12,932 nucleotides of DNA, from contig JAOZPK010000063.1 in the NCBI GenBank assembly GCA_029932755.1, positions 1 through 12,932 on the forward strand. The letters run 5' to 3'. Position 1 is the first letter of the stretch. Each line of letters begins with the position of its first letter. The stretch is from Candidatus Cloacimonadota bacterium. Its GTDB lineage: Bacteria > Cloacimonadota > Cloacimonadia > Cloacimonadales > TCS61. The position numbers were made by a program, and so were the translations under genes. The notes beneath the pieces were generated by a model that searched no databases, was not told where the DNA came from, and worked only from the letters and a program-made list of their open reading frames with translations. Shown here one piece after another: positions 1 to 7,356 of this stretch.

Positions 1-891
1 TTTATTAGTTACATGGACAGGTTCTTTGAACCTATAAATCGTTTAAGTGAGAAGTTTAATATTTTGCAGGCTGCAATGGCGGGAACTGAGCGGATTTTTG
101 ATCTGATGGGGAAAAAACCGGAAGATTTCAGGATTGAAAATCATCAGAAAAATGGAGATGCTATTAAAGGTGAGATAGAATTTAAAAACCTGTGGCTTGC
201 GTATAATGATGACGATTATGTCCTCATAGATATTTCATTCAAAATAAAACCCGGGGAAAAAGTTGCATTGGTTGGACACACAGGTTCCGGTAAAACTTCT
301 ATCATAAATCTCATTGCTGGAATGTATCCGTTCCAAAAAGGGGAAATAATTATTGATGGAAAAGATCAGCAGTCATTCTCTCTGGAAGAGATCAGGAAAA
401 ATATCGGCATCGTTCAGCAGGATGTATTCCTGTTTTCCGGCACAATAAAAGATAATATAGTTCTTAATAATAAAGACATAACTGATGAAAGCATTGAGCA
501 GGTTGCCAAATATGTGAATGTACATAATTTTATTGATAGTCAACCAGAAAAATATATGGAACCGGTGATGGAACGAGGAGCTACTTTCAGCGTTGGACAA
601 CGCCAACTCATCGCATTTGCCCGGGTTCTGGCTTATGATCCTACGATTTTCGTTCTGGATGAAGCAACTGCTAATATTGATACCGAAACAGAAATATTAA
701 TTCAAGATGCTCTTAAAAAATTGATGGAGAATAGAACGTCGATCATTATTGCACATCGTCTTTCCACAATTCAACATGTAGATAGAATAATAGTTATGCA
801 TAAAGGCAGAATTGTAGAAGAGGGAAATCATCAGGAATTGTTAGCAAAAGAAGGACTTTATTACGATCTATATAGGTTGCAGTATCAGTAA
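1..891 (+). CDS. ABC exporter, C-terminal half (end of membrane domain plus ATPase), 5' truncated by the window
   Basis: This is the ATP-binding half of a type IV (MsbA/BmrCD-like) ABC exporter, which uses ATP hydrolysis to move a lipid, drug or peptide across the inner membrane. The frame is open from base 1, so the true start and most of the transmembrane domain lie upstream; about 296 residues are visible of a usual 580-600. Seen in order: Walker A GHTGSGKTS (274-300), Q-loop IVQQD near 409-423, signature FSVGQ (586-600), Walker B VLDEA with catalytic Glu at 661-663, and H-loop His at 754-756. The variant signature (SVGQRQL instead of LSGGQ) with an intact catalytic Glu is what I know from the BmrD/YheH/TM288 subunit of heterodimeric exporters, so a partner subunit is likely just upstream. 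The substrate cannot be told. No clear terminator follows the stop. Confidence 0.93.
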   Translation, partial: FISYMDRFFEPINRLSEKFNILQAAMAGTERIFDLMGKKPEDFRIENHQKNGDAIKGEIEFKNLWLAYNDDDYVLIDISFKIKPGEKVALVGHTGSGKTSIINLIAGMYPFQKGEIIIDGKDQQSFSLEEIRKNIGIVQQDVFLFSGTIKDNIVLNNKDITDESIEQVAKYVNVHNFIDSQPEKYMEPVMERGATFSVGQRQLIAFARVLAYDPTIFVLDEATANIDTETEILIQDALKKLMENRTSIIIAHRLSTIQHVDRIIVMHKGRIVEEGNHQELLAKEGLYYDLYRLQYQ

Positions 892-960
892 GATTAGCAA
901 ATTATAGCTCACGGAATAACTTAGATCATCTATTACGATTGTCTTTCTTTTCTGAGTTTT

Positions 961-1174
961 AATTCGTAAGTTATAATTCATAATTAAATAAAACCGATAG
1001 CTTATTTAATATAATTAAGTTTATTATTGCTTCATTTGCTCGCATTGCTTTCAAACGGAAGCTTAAGCGTTTTGTTTCACAAAGCCACATCTCGTTTTAA
1101 CTTCGTTTACTTGTTTCACTTGCAAAACCAAATTTTATTCTTAATTACTAACTCGTAATTTCTAATTCCTAATT
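961..1174. repeat. Possible decayed small inverted-repeat element
   Basis: The two ends carry related AT-rich words in opposite orientation: aattcgtaagttataattc at 961-979, and at 1141-1174 a stretch whose reverse complement contains aattacgagttagtaattaa. The match needs gaps and mismatches, and such low-complexity DNA gives chance matches easily. The interior has no open frame. It could be a remnant of a MITE-like element or plain AT-rich intergenic drift; the call is weak. Confidence 0.25.
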
Positions 1175-1189
1175 GAAAATGGTACCCCC
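1175..1189. repeat. Short copy of the tRNA-Arg 3' end (possible att-like or tRNA-relic sequence)
   Basis: The 15 bases here match 12875-12889 at 13 positions, and the last ten (TGGTACCCCC, 1180-1189) are identical and in the same orientation. At 12880 those bases are the CCA end, discriminator and acceptor strand of a tRNA-Arg gene read on the minus strand. Beyond 1189 the sequence does not fold as a T-arm, so no intact tRNA is present, although a perfect palindrome AGTTCGAACT (1200-1209) lies where a T-loop-like TTCGAA would be. It may be a tRNA relic, one end of an old insertion, or chance. Confidence 0.35.
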
Positions 1190-1486
1190 AAACCTTCTCA
1201 GTTCGAACTATTTTGTTACAAGAAATGAAGCAAATATATTGTGTAATGAAGGATTTAGAAAAAGGTAACACAAAGACGCATTAGCTTTAATAACAGGTAA
1301 AATTATTTCTACTGAGTAACTGCTGAGAATAATTCTGATATAATTTCAGGTAGTCCTTAGTAATTATTAACTTATTTTTTATTACCTAAATAAATATTAG
1401 ATACTACAATAACAGCTAACATCACTTCTCACAAGATATTACCTTAATTGTTATACACTATAAATATTACATACTACTAAGAAATA

Positions 1487-1519
1487 TTTGACTTGACACA
1501 AACTTTTACTTTAATTTTG
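1487..1519 (+). promoter_or_regulatory. Candidate promoter of the mbx operon
   Basis: TAATTTTG at 1512-1519 fits the TAnnTTTG -7 element known from Bacteroidetes. It is preceded by TTTG at 1487-1490 (21-nt gap) and by TTGACA at 1493-1498 (about 13 nt before the TA). If used, the leader to the first start codon would be about 120 nt. The assignment rests on motif match alone in AT-rich DNA, and whether this organism uses Bacteroidetes-type promoters is not known. Confidence 0.3.
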
Positions 1520-1632
1520 GAAGTAATGTTTAAGTGAGTTTTTAATAGTTCAAATTGTTCTAAGCTCATCTAATGATTCTCGAAGGTAAATTATTTGTAA
1601 TTGTAGTATAGTGTATTTTTAGAATAATATTT

Positions 1633-1640
1633 GAAGGTGG
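1633..1640 (+). promoter_or_regulatory. Ribosome binding site of the first operon gene
   Basis: GAAGGTGG lies six bases before the ATG at 1647. It is the only strong Shine-Dalgarno-like sequence upstream of this frame and fixes the start. Confidence 0.7.
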
Positions 1641-1646
1641 ATATTA

Positions 1647-2168
1647 ATGAAAGAAAAGGCACATGTTAAAAATTCTGATCTAAAGAATTTCATTTATTTG
1701 TTTTTTATCCTTTTTGTAATCTGGCTTGTTCTCACAACATCTTTTCATTGGCAGGAAATTATTGTTGGTATTTTCATCAGTTTTATCCTGGCTTTATATC
1801 TTCATAAAAACTATCTTGAGTTAGGGCTTCCTAAAATTACTGTAAAAAAGATTATATATTTTATTATGTATATTATTGTTCTCTTTATAGAGGTAGTGAA
1901 AGCAAATTTCGATGTTGCCTATAGAGTACTTCACCCGAAGTTACCTATTAAGCCGGGTATTGTAATTATAAAGACCAAATTAAAACAAGATATTGCCAAA
2001 ACAATACTCGCAAATTCAATTACATTAACACCAGGAACATTTACGCTTGATATCGAGGAAGATGAACTTCTTATTCATTGGATCTATGTTCGTTCTGAAG
2101 AAGAGATAGAAGCAACAAAGATCATTGGAGAAAAATTTGAAAAATATCTAAGGGTGGTATTTGCATGA
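1647..2168 (+). CDS. mbxA: MnhE/MrpE-family subunit of the Mbx complex (MbxA-like)
   Basis: Small membrane subunit of the Mrp-type cation/proton antiporter module, the ion-translocating part of Mbh, Mbs and Mbx complexes. The 173-residue protein has about three hydrophobic segments (roughly residues 14-30, 36-52, 68-85), then a soluble C-terminal half. The segment ANSITLTPGTFTLDI (about residues 122-136) is the MnhE family signature. Start chosen at 1647 because of the GAAGGTGG site just upstream. It is the first gene of the operon and overlaps the next by four bases (ATGA), which suggests translational coupling. In Mrp antiporters MrpE is a structural subunit; no catalytic residue is claimed here. 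The family call is firm; the Mbx name rests on gene order. Confidence 0.9.
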   Translation: MKEKAHVKNSDLKNFIYLFFILFVIWLVLTTSFHWQEIIVGIFISFILALYLHKNYLELGLPKITVKKIIYFIMYIIVLFIEVVKANFDVAYRVLHPKLPIKPGIVIIKTKLKQDIAKTILANSITLTPGTFTLDIEEDELLIHWIYVRSEEEIEATKIIGEKFEKYLRVVFA

Positions 2169-2425
2169 GTTTGACATTATCATTAACTTTTTTATTTATA
2201 ATTGTATTAGGCATTTTTCTAAGCCTGATACGAATGTTGATTGGTCCCACTGCTTCCGACAGGGCTGTTGCTGTAGATACGATTACCACAACAATTGTTG
2301 CCTTGTTTGTACTTTTAGCTTTAATATTCGATCGCTATATCTATCTTGATATTTCATTAGTTTATTCACTTCTTGCTTTTGTGGGATTAGTTGCCATTGC
2401 CAGATTTATGGAAAAAGGAATTTAA
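2165..2425 (+). CDS. mbxB: MnhF/MrpF-family subunit of the Mbx complex (MbxB-like)
   Basis: An 86-residue, three-helix membrane subunit of the Mrp-type antiporter module. The family signature GPTASDRAVAVD lies between the first and second helices (about residues 27-38). Its length is normal for MnhF (about 85-95). The ATG overlaps the stop codon of mbxA (ATGA), and mbxC begins one base after its own stop. A second open frame over 2161-2349 is an out-of-frame shadow. The role in the complex is inferred from the Mrp and Mbh families: helping assemble the ion-conducting membrane arm beside MnhE and MnhG. Confidence 0.9.
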   Translation: MSLTLSLTFLFIIVLGIFLSLIRMLIGPTASDRAVAVDTITTTIVALFVLLALIFDRYIYLDISLVYSLLAFVGLVAIARFMEKGI

Positions 2426-2426
2426 T

Positions 2427-2765
2427 ATGGAACTATTTGGAGAGATCATTACCGGAATTGGAGTTTTGTTTTTACTTTTAGGCAATTTTGGAATATTAAG
2501 ATTACCTGATGTTTACAATCGTATTCAGGCAGGAACAAAATGTACAACTCTAGGTGCTTTACTAACTATTATTGGAGTAGGGATTTTGCAACCAGCCTGG
2601 TTTTGGAAATGCTTACTAATTGCCGTATTTATTTTAGTAACAAATCCTATTTCCAGTCATGCTATTGCCAGAGCATCCAGGAAGATAGGAGTTCCATTAT
2701 GTGATAGGACTGTTGTTGATAAATCAAAAAATTTCAAAGGTTTCAAAAAACAGGAGAAGAAATGA
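2427..2765 (+). CDS. mbxC: MnhG/MrpG-family subunit of the Mbx complex (MbxC-like)
   Basis: A 112-residue membrane subunit of the Mrp-type module with about three transmembrane helices and a short basic cytoplasmic tail rich in Lys. The signature RLPDVYNRIQAGTKCTTLGA (about residues 26-45) matches the MnhG/YufB family pattern RLPD-Y-R-HA-TK--TLG. The frame is open upstream to an ATG at 2391, but the start at 2427 is preferred: it follows AAGGAA at 2415-2420, gives the normal N-terminus of the family, and avoids a 35-base overlap with mbxB. The stop overlaps the next start (ATGA). With the two preceding genes this is the E-F-G block of Mrp operons. Confidence 0.88.
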   Translation: MELFGEIITGIGVLFLLLGNFGILRLPDVYNRIQAGTKCTTLGALLTIIGVGILQPAWFWKCLLIAVFILVTNPISSHAIARASRKIGVPLCDRTVVDKSKNFKGFKKQEKK

Positions 2766-3001
2766 TTATAATAATTTCTTTGTTAGTAATTATTATGCTA
2801 ACTGCAGCAGTTTCAGCTATCTTCTTCAAGGACCTTTTAAATGCAGTAATTGCTGCCTGTATGGTCAGTTTAATTGCCTCTGTACTATTCTATCTTTTGC
2901 AGGCTCCCGATGTAGCAATGGCAGAAGCATCTATAGGGGCTGCTCTGGTTGCGGCAATATTTATTATAGCTATCAGTAAAACAAAAAGGCACGAAGAATG
3001 A
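2762..3001 (+). CDS. mbxD: MbhD-like subunit (DUF4040 family) of the Mbx complex
   Basis: A 79-residue protein with three hydrophobic segments. The stretch APDVAMAEASIGAALVAAIF (about residues 48-67) is the signature of MbhD, equivalent to one helical block in the C-terminal extension of MrpA and related to NuoJ-type helices. In Mrp antiporters this region is part of MrpA; in Mbh/Mbx-type complexes it is a separate small gene, as here. ATGA overlaps join it to both neighbours. Its presence as a free-standing gene, with no MrpA/NuoL-like gene ahead of it, is one of the signs that this is an Mbh/Mbx-type operon and not a plain Mrp antiporter. Confidence 0.85.
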   Translation: MIIIISLLVIIMLTAAVSAIFFKDLLNAVIAACMVSLIASVLFYLLQAPDVAMAEASIGAALVAAIFIIAISKTKRHEE

Positions 3002-3681
3002 AAAAGATCATAAGTCTTATTTTATTATTTATCATTTGTCTTGGAATAGTTTTTTGCCTGCAGGATATTCCGTTTGGAGCAGCAAAGACAAAAGTGGGTC
3101 ATTATTATATAGATAATGGCAGAGAGGAAACAGGAGCTACGAATATTGTAACTTCAGTTGTGCTCAATTATCGTGGTTTTGATACTCTCGGTGAAGTAAC
3201 AATTCTTTTCTTAGCAGCAATTGGATTAGGAGCTGTATTAGCAACACTTAAGAAAAAGGGTAAAAGACAAATTGAACCGGCAAGTCTAATATTGAAAACA
3301 GGATGCCGTTTCTTATTCCCGCTGATACTCCTTTTCGGTGCTTATATATTTATTCACGGGCATCTAACTCCTGGGGGTGGTTTCCAGGGAGGAGCAATTA
3401 TTGCCTCCGCCTTCCTTCTGGTTTATCTTGGGTGCCGTGAAAGAAAAATCAATGAAGTTGCCAATAAAATTACTGAATCCATTGCAGGTCTGGTTTTTAT
3501 CGTGATGGGATTGATTGGTTTGACTGTTGGAGGACACTATTTCCTGTCTAATTTCATGCCAAAAGGCGAAATTAATACTTTATTCAGTTCAGGCATAATA
3601 CCAATAATTTACATTGCGATCGGCTTTAAAGTAGGTTCGGAACTAACTGGAATAATTGATAATTTAATGGAGAAAAGTTAA
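2998..3681 (+). CDS. mbxF: Fused MbhE-MnhB (MbhF) subunit of the Mbx complex
   Basis: A 227-residue membrane protein made of two family domains. Residues 1-90 are MbhE-like: an N-terminal helix, a loop, then NIVTSVVLNYRGFDTLGEVT (about residues 49-68) and a helix. Residues about 95-225 are MnhB/MrpB-like, with the signature HGHLTPGGGFQGGAIIAS (about residues 120-137) and about four helices. In Mbh these are the separate genes mbhE and mbhF; as I recall the archaeal Mbx operon has one gene for both, and this one agrees. It overlaps its neighbours by ATGA upstream and one base (TAATG) downstream. It belongs to the sodium/proton antiporter-like part of the membrane arm. Confidence 0.87.
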   Translation: MKKIISLILLFIICLGIVFCLQDIPFGAAKTKVGHYYIDNGREETGATNIVTSVVLNYRGFDTLGEVTILFLAAIGLGAVLATLKKKGKRQIEPASLILKTGCRFLFPLILLFGAYIFIHGHLTPGGGFQGGAIIASAFLLVYLGCRERKINEVANKITESIAGLVFIVMGLIGLTVGGHYFLSNFMPKGEINTLFSSGIIPIIYIAIGFKVGSELTGIIDNLMEKS

Positions 3682-4040
3682 TGGAATTTTTATCTAATTA
3701 TATTTATTACATTGGTGCTTTTGGGCTTATATTTATAGGTCTTTTTATTATCCTGGTAAAGCATAACCTGATAAAAGTTATAATTGGGATAGGCATTCTC
3801 GACACCGGAGTAAATCTGTTTCTAATTGCCGTGGGTTATATAAGTAAAGGAACAGCTCCTATATTTTCAAAAGCTGGTCTTGATGCAAACAATATGGTTG
3901 ATCCGGTTCCTCAGGCATTGGTGCTGACATCCATTGTAATCGGAGTTGCAATCCTGGCACTTGCTCTTTCATTAGCAATACGATTATATAAACACTACGG
4001 TACACTCGATCTACGTAAGATAAAGGAGCAAAGATGGTAA
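3681..4040 (+). CDS. mbxG: MnhC/MrpC-family (NuoK-like) subunit of the Mbx complex
   Basis: A 119-residue, three-helix homologue of MrpC, MbhG and NuoK. Visible family marks are GIGILDTGVNLFLI (about residues 36-49) and VDPVPQALVLTSIVIGVA (about residues 73-90), the second being typical of MrpC. It ends in a basic cytoplasmic tail. The start codon shares one base with the preceding stop, and the next gene starts seven bases before this stop. In the complex the NuoK-like subunit sits between the small Mrp subunits and the first large antiporter-like subunit, and this gene order mirrors that. Confidence 0.9.
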   Translation: MEFLSNYIYYIGAFGLIFIGLFIILVKHNLIKVIIGIGILDTGVNLFLIAVGYISKGTAPIFSKAGLDANNMVDPVPQALVLTSIVIGVAILALALSLAIRLYKHYGTLDLRKIKEQRW

Positions 4041-5503
4041 ATCCTATTCTATTAATCGTTGTTCCTTTAGGGCTAGCTTTTGCCTTACCCATAGTAAATT
4101 TAATCTCTAAAAAGATAATTAAATATATTCCGGTTCTTGCTTTCCTGTTCAATTTAATCCTTTCATTACTGTTAATTCCTAAAGTTCTGGAGCAAACCAT
4201 AATTGTGAAGATAGGCGGATTCCATCCTCCCTTCGGGATAAACCTGTTTGTGGGACCTGTAGGAATTTTATTCTCCACCTTGATCGCTTTAGCTGGATTT
4301 TTAGTTTCTATTTATGCTCTATCCTATATTAAGGAAGGACCGAAAGAAAAATATCATATTCTTTATCTTCTCCTTTTAACCGGAGCAACAGGTGTAGTAC
4401 TCACGGGAGATATGTTTAATCTTTTTGTCTTCTTTGAAATCCTCTGCATTTCATCTTATGCACTTGTAGCTTATCTAGGGAATAAAGCAGGAATTGAATC
4501 TTCCATAAAATATCTGATCCAGGGATCGGTTGGTTCAAGTCTTCTATTGTTGGGAATTGGTTTACTTTATGGACAACTTGGTACTCTGAATATGGCAGAT
4601 ATTGCTAATCAGATCAATTCAATTAGTTCTCCTTCCATATTTGTTCCAATGATCTTTATTATAACTGGTCTCGGTATTGAAGCAGCTATATTTCCATTAA
4701 ATGCTTGGCTGCCAGATGCACATTCTTCTGCTCCTTCATCCATCAGTGCGATCCTTTCCGGCATTGCAATTGAGGTTGGGCTTTATGCAGTTATCAGAGT
4801 TATTTTTACCATATTCAACGCTTCAAGTTTCCTGATGTTCTTCGTTTTCCTGGGTGTACTAACACTTCTAATCGGTGAAATGTCAGCCTTCAGTCAGAAA
4901 AATATCAAAAGAATGCTGGCTTACTCCAGTATCGGACAAATTGGTTTGATCATGTTTGCAATTTCACTTAATACACAACTCGGAATAAGTGCAGGTTTTT
5001 TTCAAATGATAAGTCATACTCTCGGGAAAGGGCTACTATTTTTATCGGTAGGATTTTTAATATATAAAACTGGATCAATGAAAATTTCCTCTTTTGAAGG
5101 GATAGGCAAAAAGATGCCTATTACATCTTTGCTATTTACTATTGGTGCCTTTTCTATAGTAGGATTACCCCCATTTGCAGGATTTGCCAGTAAATTCATG
5201 ATCATCAAGGCAGCTCTTACAACAGGGCAATTGCTTTTCACCGTTTTGATCGGAGTTATATTATTGGGGACAGTAATAGAAGGTGCTTATTTCTTTAAAG
5301 TTATTCAATCGATCTATTTTAAAGGTACTACAGATATCATTAAAAGGGATGAAGCTCCGCTAATCGCCTTGATTTCAATGTCCATTTTTGTTTTGCTGAT
5401 TATCTTCATAGGAGTTTATCCTGATTTTATTGCCAGGATATTAAATTCAGCAGCTTCCGAATTTATCAATCGAATAGATTATATAAGGAGTGTTTTAGGA
5501 TGA
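4034..5503 (+). CDS. mbxH: MnhD/MrpD-family antiporter-like subunit of the Mbx complex (MbxH-like)
   Basis: A 489-residue, about 14-helix membrane protein of the NuoL/M/N-MrpA/D fold that forms an ion channel in the membrane arm. Key positions: Glu135 in FVFFEILCIS (the conserved TM5 Glu), the segment FPLNAWLPDAHSSAP (220-234), KRMLAYSSIGQ (292-302), and His328-x3-Lys332 in SHTLGKGLLFL (327-337). At the place where NuoL/NuoM carry the TM7 channel lysine, just ahead of the FPL-WLPDA motif, there is Glu216. The length is normal for MrpD. It overlaps both neighbours by a few bases. The role is cation or proton translocation coupled to electron transfer in the peripheral arm; the ion cannot be told from sequence. 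Confidence 0.92.
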   Translation: MVNPILLIVVPLGLAFALPIVNLISKKIIKYIPVLAFLFNLILSLLLIPKVLEQTIIVKIGGFHPPFGINLFVGPVGILFSTLIALAGFLVSIYALSYIKEGPKEKYHILYLLLLTGATGVVLTGDMFNLFVFFEILCISSYALVAYLGNKAGIESSIKYLIQGSVGSSLLLLGIGLLYGQLGTLNMADIANQINSISSPSIFVPMIFIITGLGIEAAIFPLNAWLPDAHSSAPSSISAILSGIAIEVGLYAVIRVIFTIFNASSFLMFFVFLGVLTLLIGEMSAFSQKNIKRMLAYSSIGQIGLIMFAISLNTQLGISAGFFQMISHTLGKGLLFLSVGFLIYKTGSMKISSFEGIGKKMPITSLLFTIGAFSIVGLPPFAGFASKFMIIKAALTTGQLLFTVLIGVILLGTVIEGAYFFKVIQSIYFKGTTDIIKRDEAPLIALISMSIFVLLIIFIGVYPDFIARILNSAASEFINRIDYIRSVLG

Positions 5504-7356
5504 GCTTAGAACTTCTTTTGATCATTGCTTTCAGTGGTGCTTTTTTAACTTATTTATCAGGAAAGATATCATCTCAATTACGAGATGGAGTTGCTGTACT
5601 GATATCACTGGGACTCGTTGCAATAGTTTCATTTTTATATAATGTTCAAACTGAAACTGTGTTTTACCAAGGTTTTTTTGGAATTTCATTAATCTTGAGA
5701 ATGAATTCATTGGCGTGGTTTTTTGCTATTGCTATTGTTAGTTTTACAGCTTTATGTATTATTTATTCTCTTAGTTATATGAAAGATTGTGAGCGAAGTA
5801 ATTATTATTATTTTATGATGCTATTGATAAATGCCAGTATGTTAACAATAGTATTAGCAGGTGATTTGGTCACTTTCTTTGTTGCCTGGGAAATTATGAG
5901 TTGGTCAACATTTTTACTTATAAGTTATAACAGAAATGGTGCGTTACAGGCTGGTATAAAATATATTGTTTTATCTCTAATTGGTTCAATGTGTATGTTG
6001 GTTGGAATTTTATCGATTTACACATCTTTTGGAACTGTAAATATTGCAGATGTGGCTAATCATTTAACACCATCTTCAGTGGGATACAAACTTTTTCTAT
6101 TAATAATTTTTAGTATCACTTTTGGAATAAAGAATGCCATCATGCCATTACATACATGGTTACCTGATGCTTATGCAGAATCACCATCCCCATTTTCAGC
6201 AGTACTTTCCGGAATGCTAACAAGAATGGGAGTTTTTGGTTTTCTATTAATTATGTATGTAATTGTTGGAATGAAAACTACATTACATTTAGGCAGGGGA
6301 TTCTTGTCTTTCAATACTATTCTTTGTTGGTTGGGTGCTATTACAATCGTAATTCCAACTTTTATTGCTATGCTACAGAATGATGCAAAAAAATTGCTGG
6401 CATGGCATGGTATCGGACAGGGTGGCTACATGATTGTAGGTATCGCTTTTGGAACCAGCCTTGGTGCTGCAGGTGGAATTTTTCATACATTAAATCATGC
6501 AACATATATTGTATTGCTATTTCTCAGTGTCGGGGCAATTGAGTATAGCACAAATGGACTCAGAGATCTAAATTCTTTGGGTGGACTTTTCAAAAAAATG
6601 CCAATTGCATTCTTTGGTGGCTTGCTGGGAATTTCTGGATTAATTGGTGTTCCATTGACAAATGGATTTGTTTCAAAATGGCTTATCTATAAAACATTGA
6701 TTTTGGGAAATGCACCCTTTCTTGCATTTGCAGCATTATTGGGAACGTGGGGAACAGTCCTTTCTGTTTATAAATTTTTGCACAATCTTTTTCTGGGTCA
6801 ATTACCTGAAGAACATAAAGAAATTAAAAAAGCACCTTTGACCATGCAAATACCTATAGTGATATTATCCTTTACTATAATATTATTCGGGATCTTGCCG
6901 GGGCTTCCATTAAAAGTTATTAATTCCATTATTGTTGCAGCTGGATTCCAGGCGTTAGATATAAATATTTGGGGCGTTACATCAGAAACTGGAACATTAA
7001 ATATGCTTAATATTTTTGCAGCAATTGCAGTTTTTGGAGCAATTTTTTGGGGAATATTTAAAGTAGCACGAAAATCTACACCGGTTGACCAATATGATAA
7101 TTATGCAGCAGGAGCAGCAGTTCCAAAAAATAAATATCATTATACTGTTGAATATTATGCACCATTTTATCGCATGGGCAAACCATTCTTAAAAGATATT
7201 TTTGATATGTTTTACAACAGAATAGCCGAAGCAATTGGAAGTATTTGTGATAGTGTAAGAAAAATTTATACAGGTTATGTTGGAAGTTATGTGATGTACA
7301 TCGTGCTGTTTATAGCTTCACTGATCTTTGTACAATTAACATGGAGTATATTTTAA
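5500..7356 (+). CDS. mbxH': Second, longer NuoL/MnhD-like antiporter subunit (MbxH'-like)
   Basis: A 618-residue paralogue of the preceding subunit. It has the conserved TM5 Glu131 (FFVAWEIMSWS), Lys211 in FGIKNAIMPLHTWLPDAYAE, AKKLLAWHGIGQ (296-307) and His329/His333. The lysine that normally follows the second His by four residues (HAxxK) is Ile337 here. About 100 extra C-terminal residues contain a hydrophilic stretch (about 535-590) and a last helix; by analogy with NuoL and MbxH' this could be an amphipathic lateral helix and anchor, which is inference. Two consecutive antiporter subunits are the hallmark that separates Mbx/Mbs from Mbh. It overlaps the upstream gene by ATGA and the downstream one by one base. 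Confidence 0.9.
   Translation: MSLELLLIIAFSGAFLTYLSGKISSQLRDGVAVLISLGLVAIVSFLYNVQTETVFYQGFFGISLILRMNSLAWFFAIAIVSFTALCIIYSLSYMKDCERSNYYYFMMLLINASMLTIVLAGDLVTFFVAWEIMSWSTFLLISYNRNGALQAGIKYIVLSLIGSMCMLVGILSIYTSFGTVNIADVANHLTPSSVGYKLFLLIIFSITFGIKNAIMPLHTWLPDAYAESPSPFSAVLSGMLTRMGVFGFLLIMYVIVGMKTTLHLGRGFLSFNTILCWLGAITIVIPTFIAMLQNDAKKLLAWHGIGQGGYMIVGIAFGTSLGAAGGIFHTLNHATYIVLLFLSVGAIEYSTNGLRDLNSLGGLFKKMPIAFFGGLLGISGLIGVPLTNGFVSKWLIYKTLILGNAPFLAFAALLGTWGTVLSVYKFLHNLFLGQLPEEHKEIKKAPLTMQIPIVILSFTIILFGILPGLPLKVINSIIVAAGFQALDINIWGVTSETGTLNMLNIFAAIAVFGAIFWGIFKVARKSTPVDQYDNYAAGAAVPKNKYHYTVEYYAPFYRMGKPFLKDIFDMFYNRIAEAIGSICDSVRKIYTGYVGSYVMYIVLFIASLIFVQLTWSIF

Larger units (their letters stand above)
892..1646. 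other. 755-bp non-coding spacer between the ABC exporter and the mbx operon
   Basis: I see no convincing open frame on either strand. The left part (about 955-1175) is very AT-rich and holds related TAATT/CGTAA words near its two ends in opposite orientation (961-987 against 1141-1174), an 11-nt inverted pair (TTGCTTCATTT at 1027-1037, its complement at 1223-1233), and a minus-strand run of GAAGCAA/GAGCAAA-type words. It looks like a decayed small repeat element rather than a gene. At 1175-1189 lies a block shared with the tRNA 3' end at the other window edge. The right part (1240-1646) must carry the promoter and leader of the mbx operon. I recognise no riboswitch. Confidence 0.6.

Noticed and set aside
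1180..1215. A second intact tRNA gene on the minus strand
   Set aside because: Only the acceptor end matches; the next bases do not form a T-arm or anticodon arm.
892..1646. CRISPR array or riboswitch in the long spacer
   Set aside because: There are no regularly spaced identical repeats and no recognisable riboswitch core.
2391..2426. Earlier start for the MnhG-like gene at 2391
   Set aside because: It would add 12 non-family residues and overlap mbxB by 35 bases; the start at 2427 has a good ribosome site.
2161..2979. Extra open frames at 2161-2349 and 2701-2979
   Set aside because: They overlap strongly supported Mrp-family genes in another frame and have Cys/Tyr/Asn-rich translations with no family resemblance.
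3859..4278. Minus-strand open frame over the mbxG/mbxH junction, and similar antisense frames elsewhere in the operon
   Set aside because: They are antisense to conserved genes, lack ribosome sites and family motifs.
7341..7355. Earlier start for the NuoH-like gene at 7341
   Set aside because: The GGAG at 7343-7346 is well placed for the start at 7356 and would lie inside the gene if 7341 were used.
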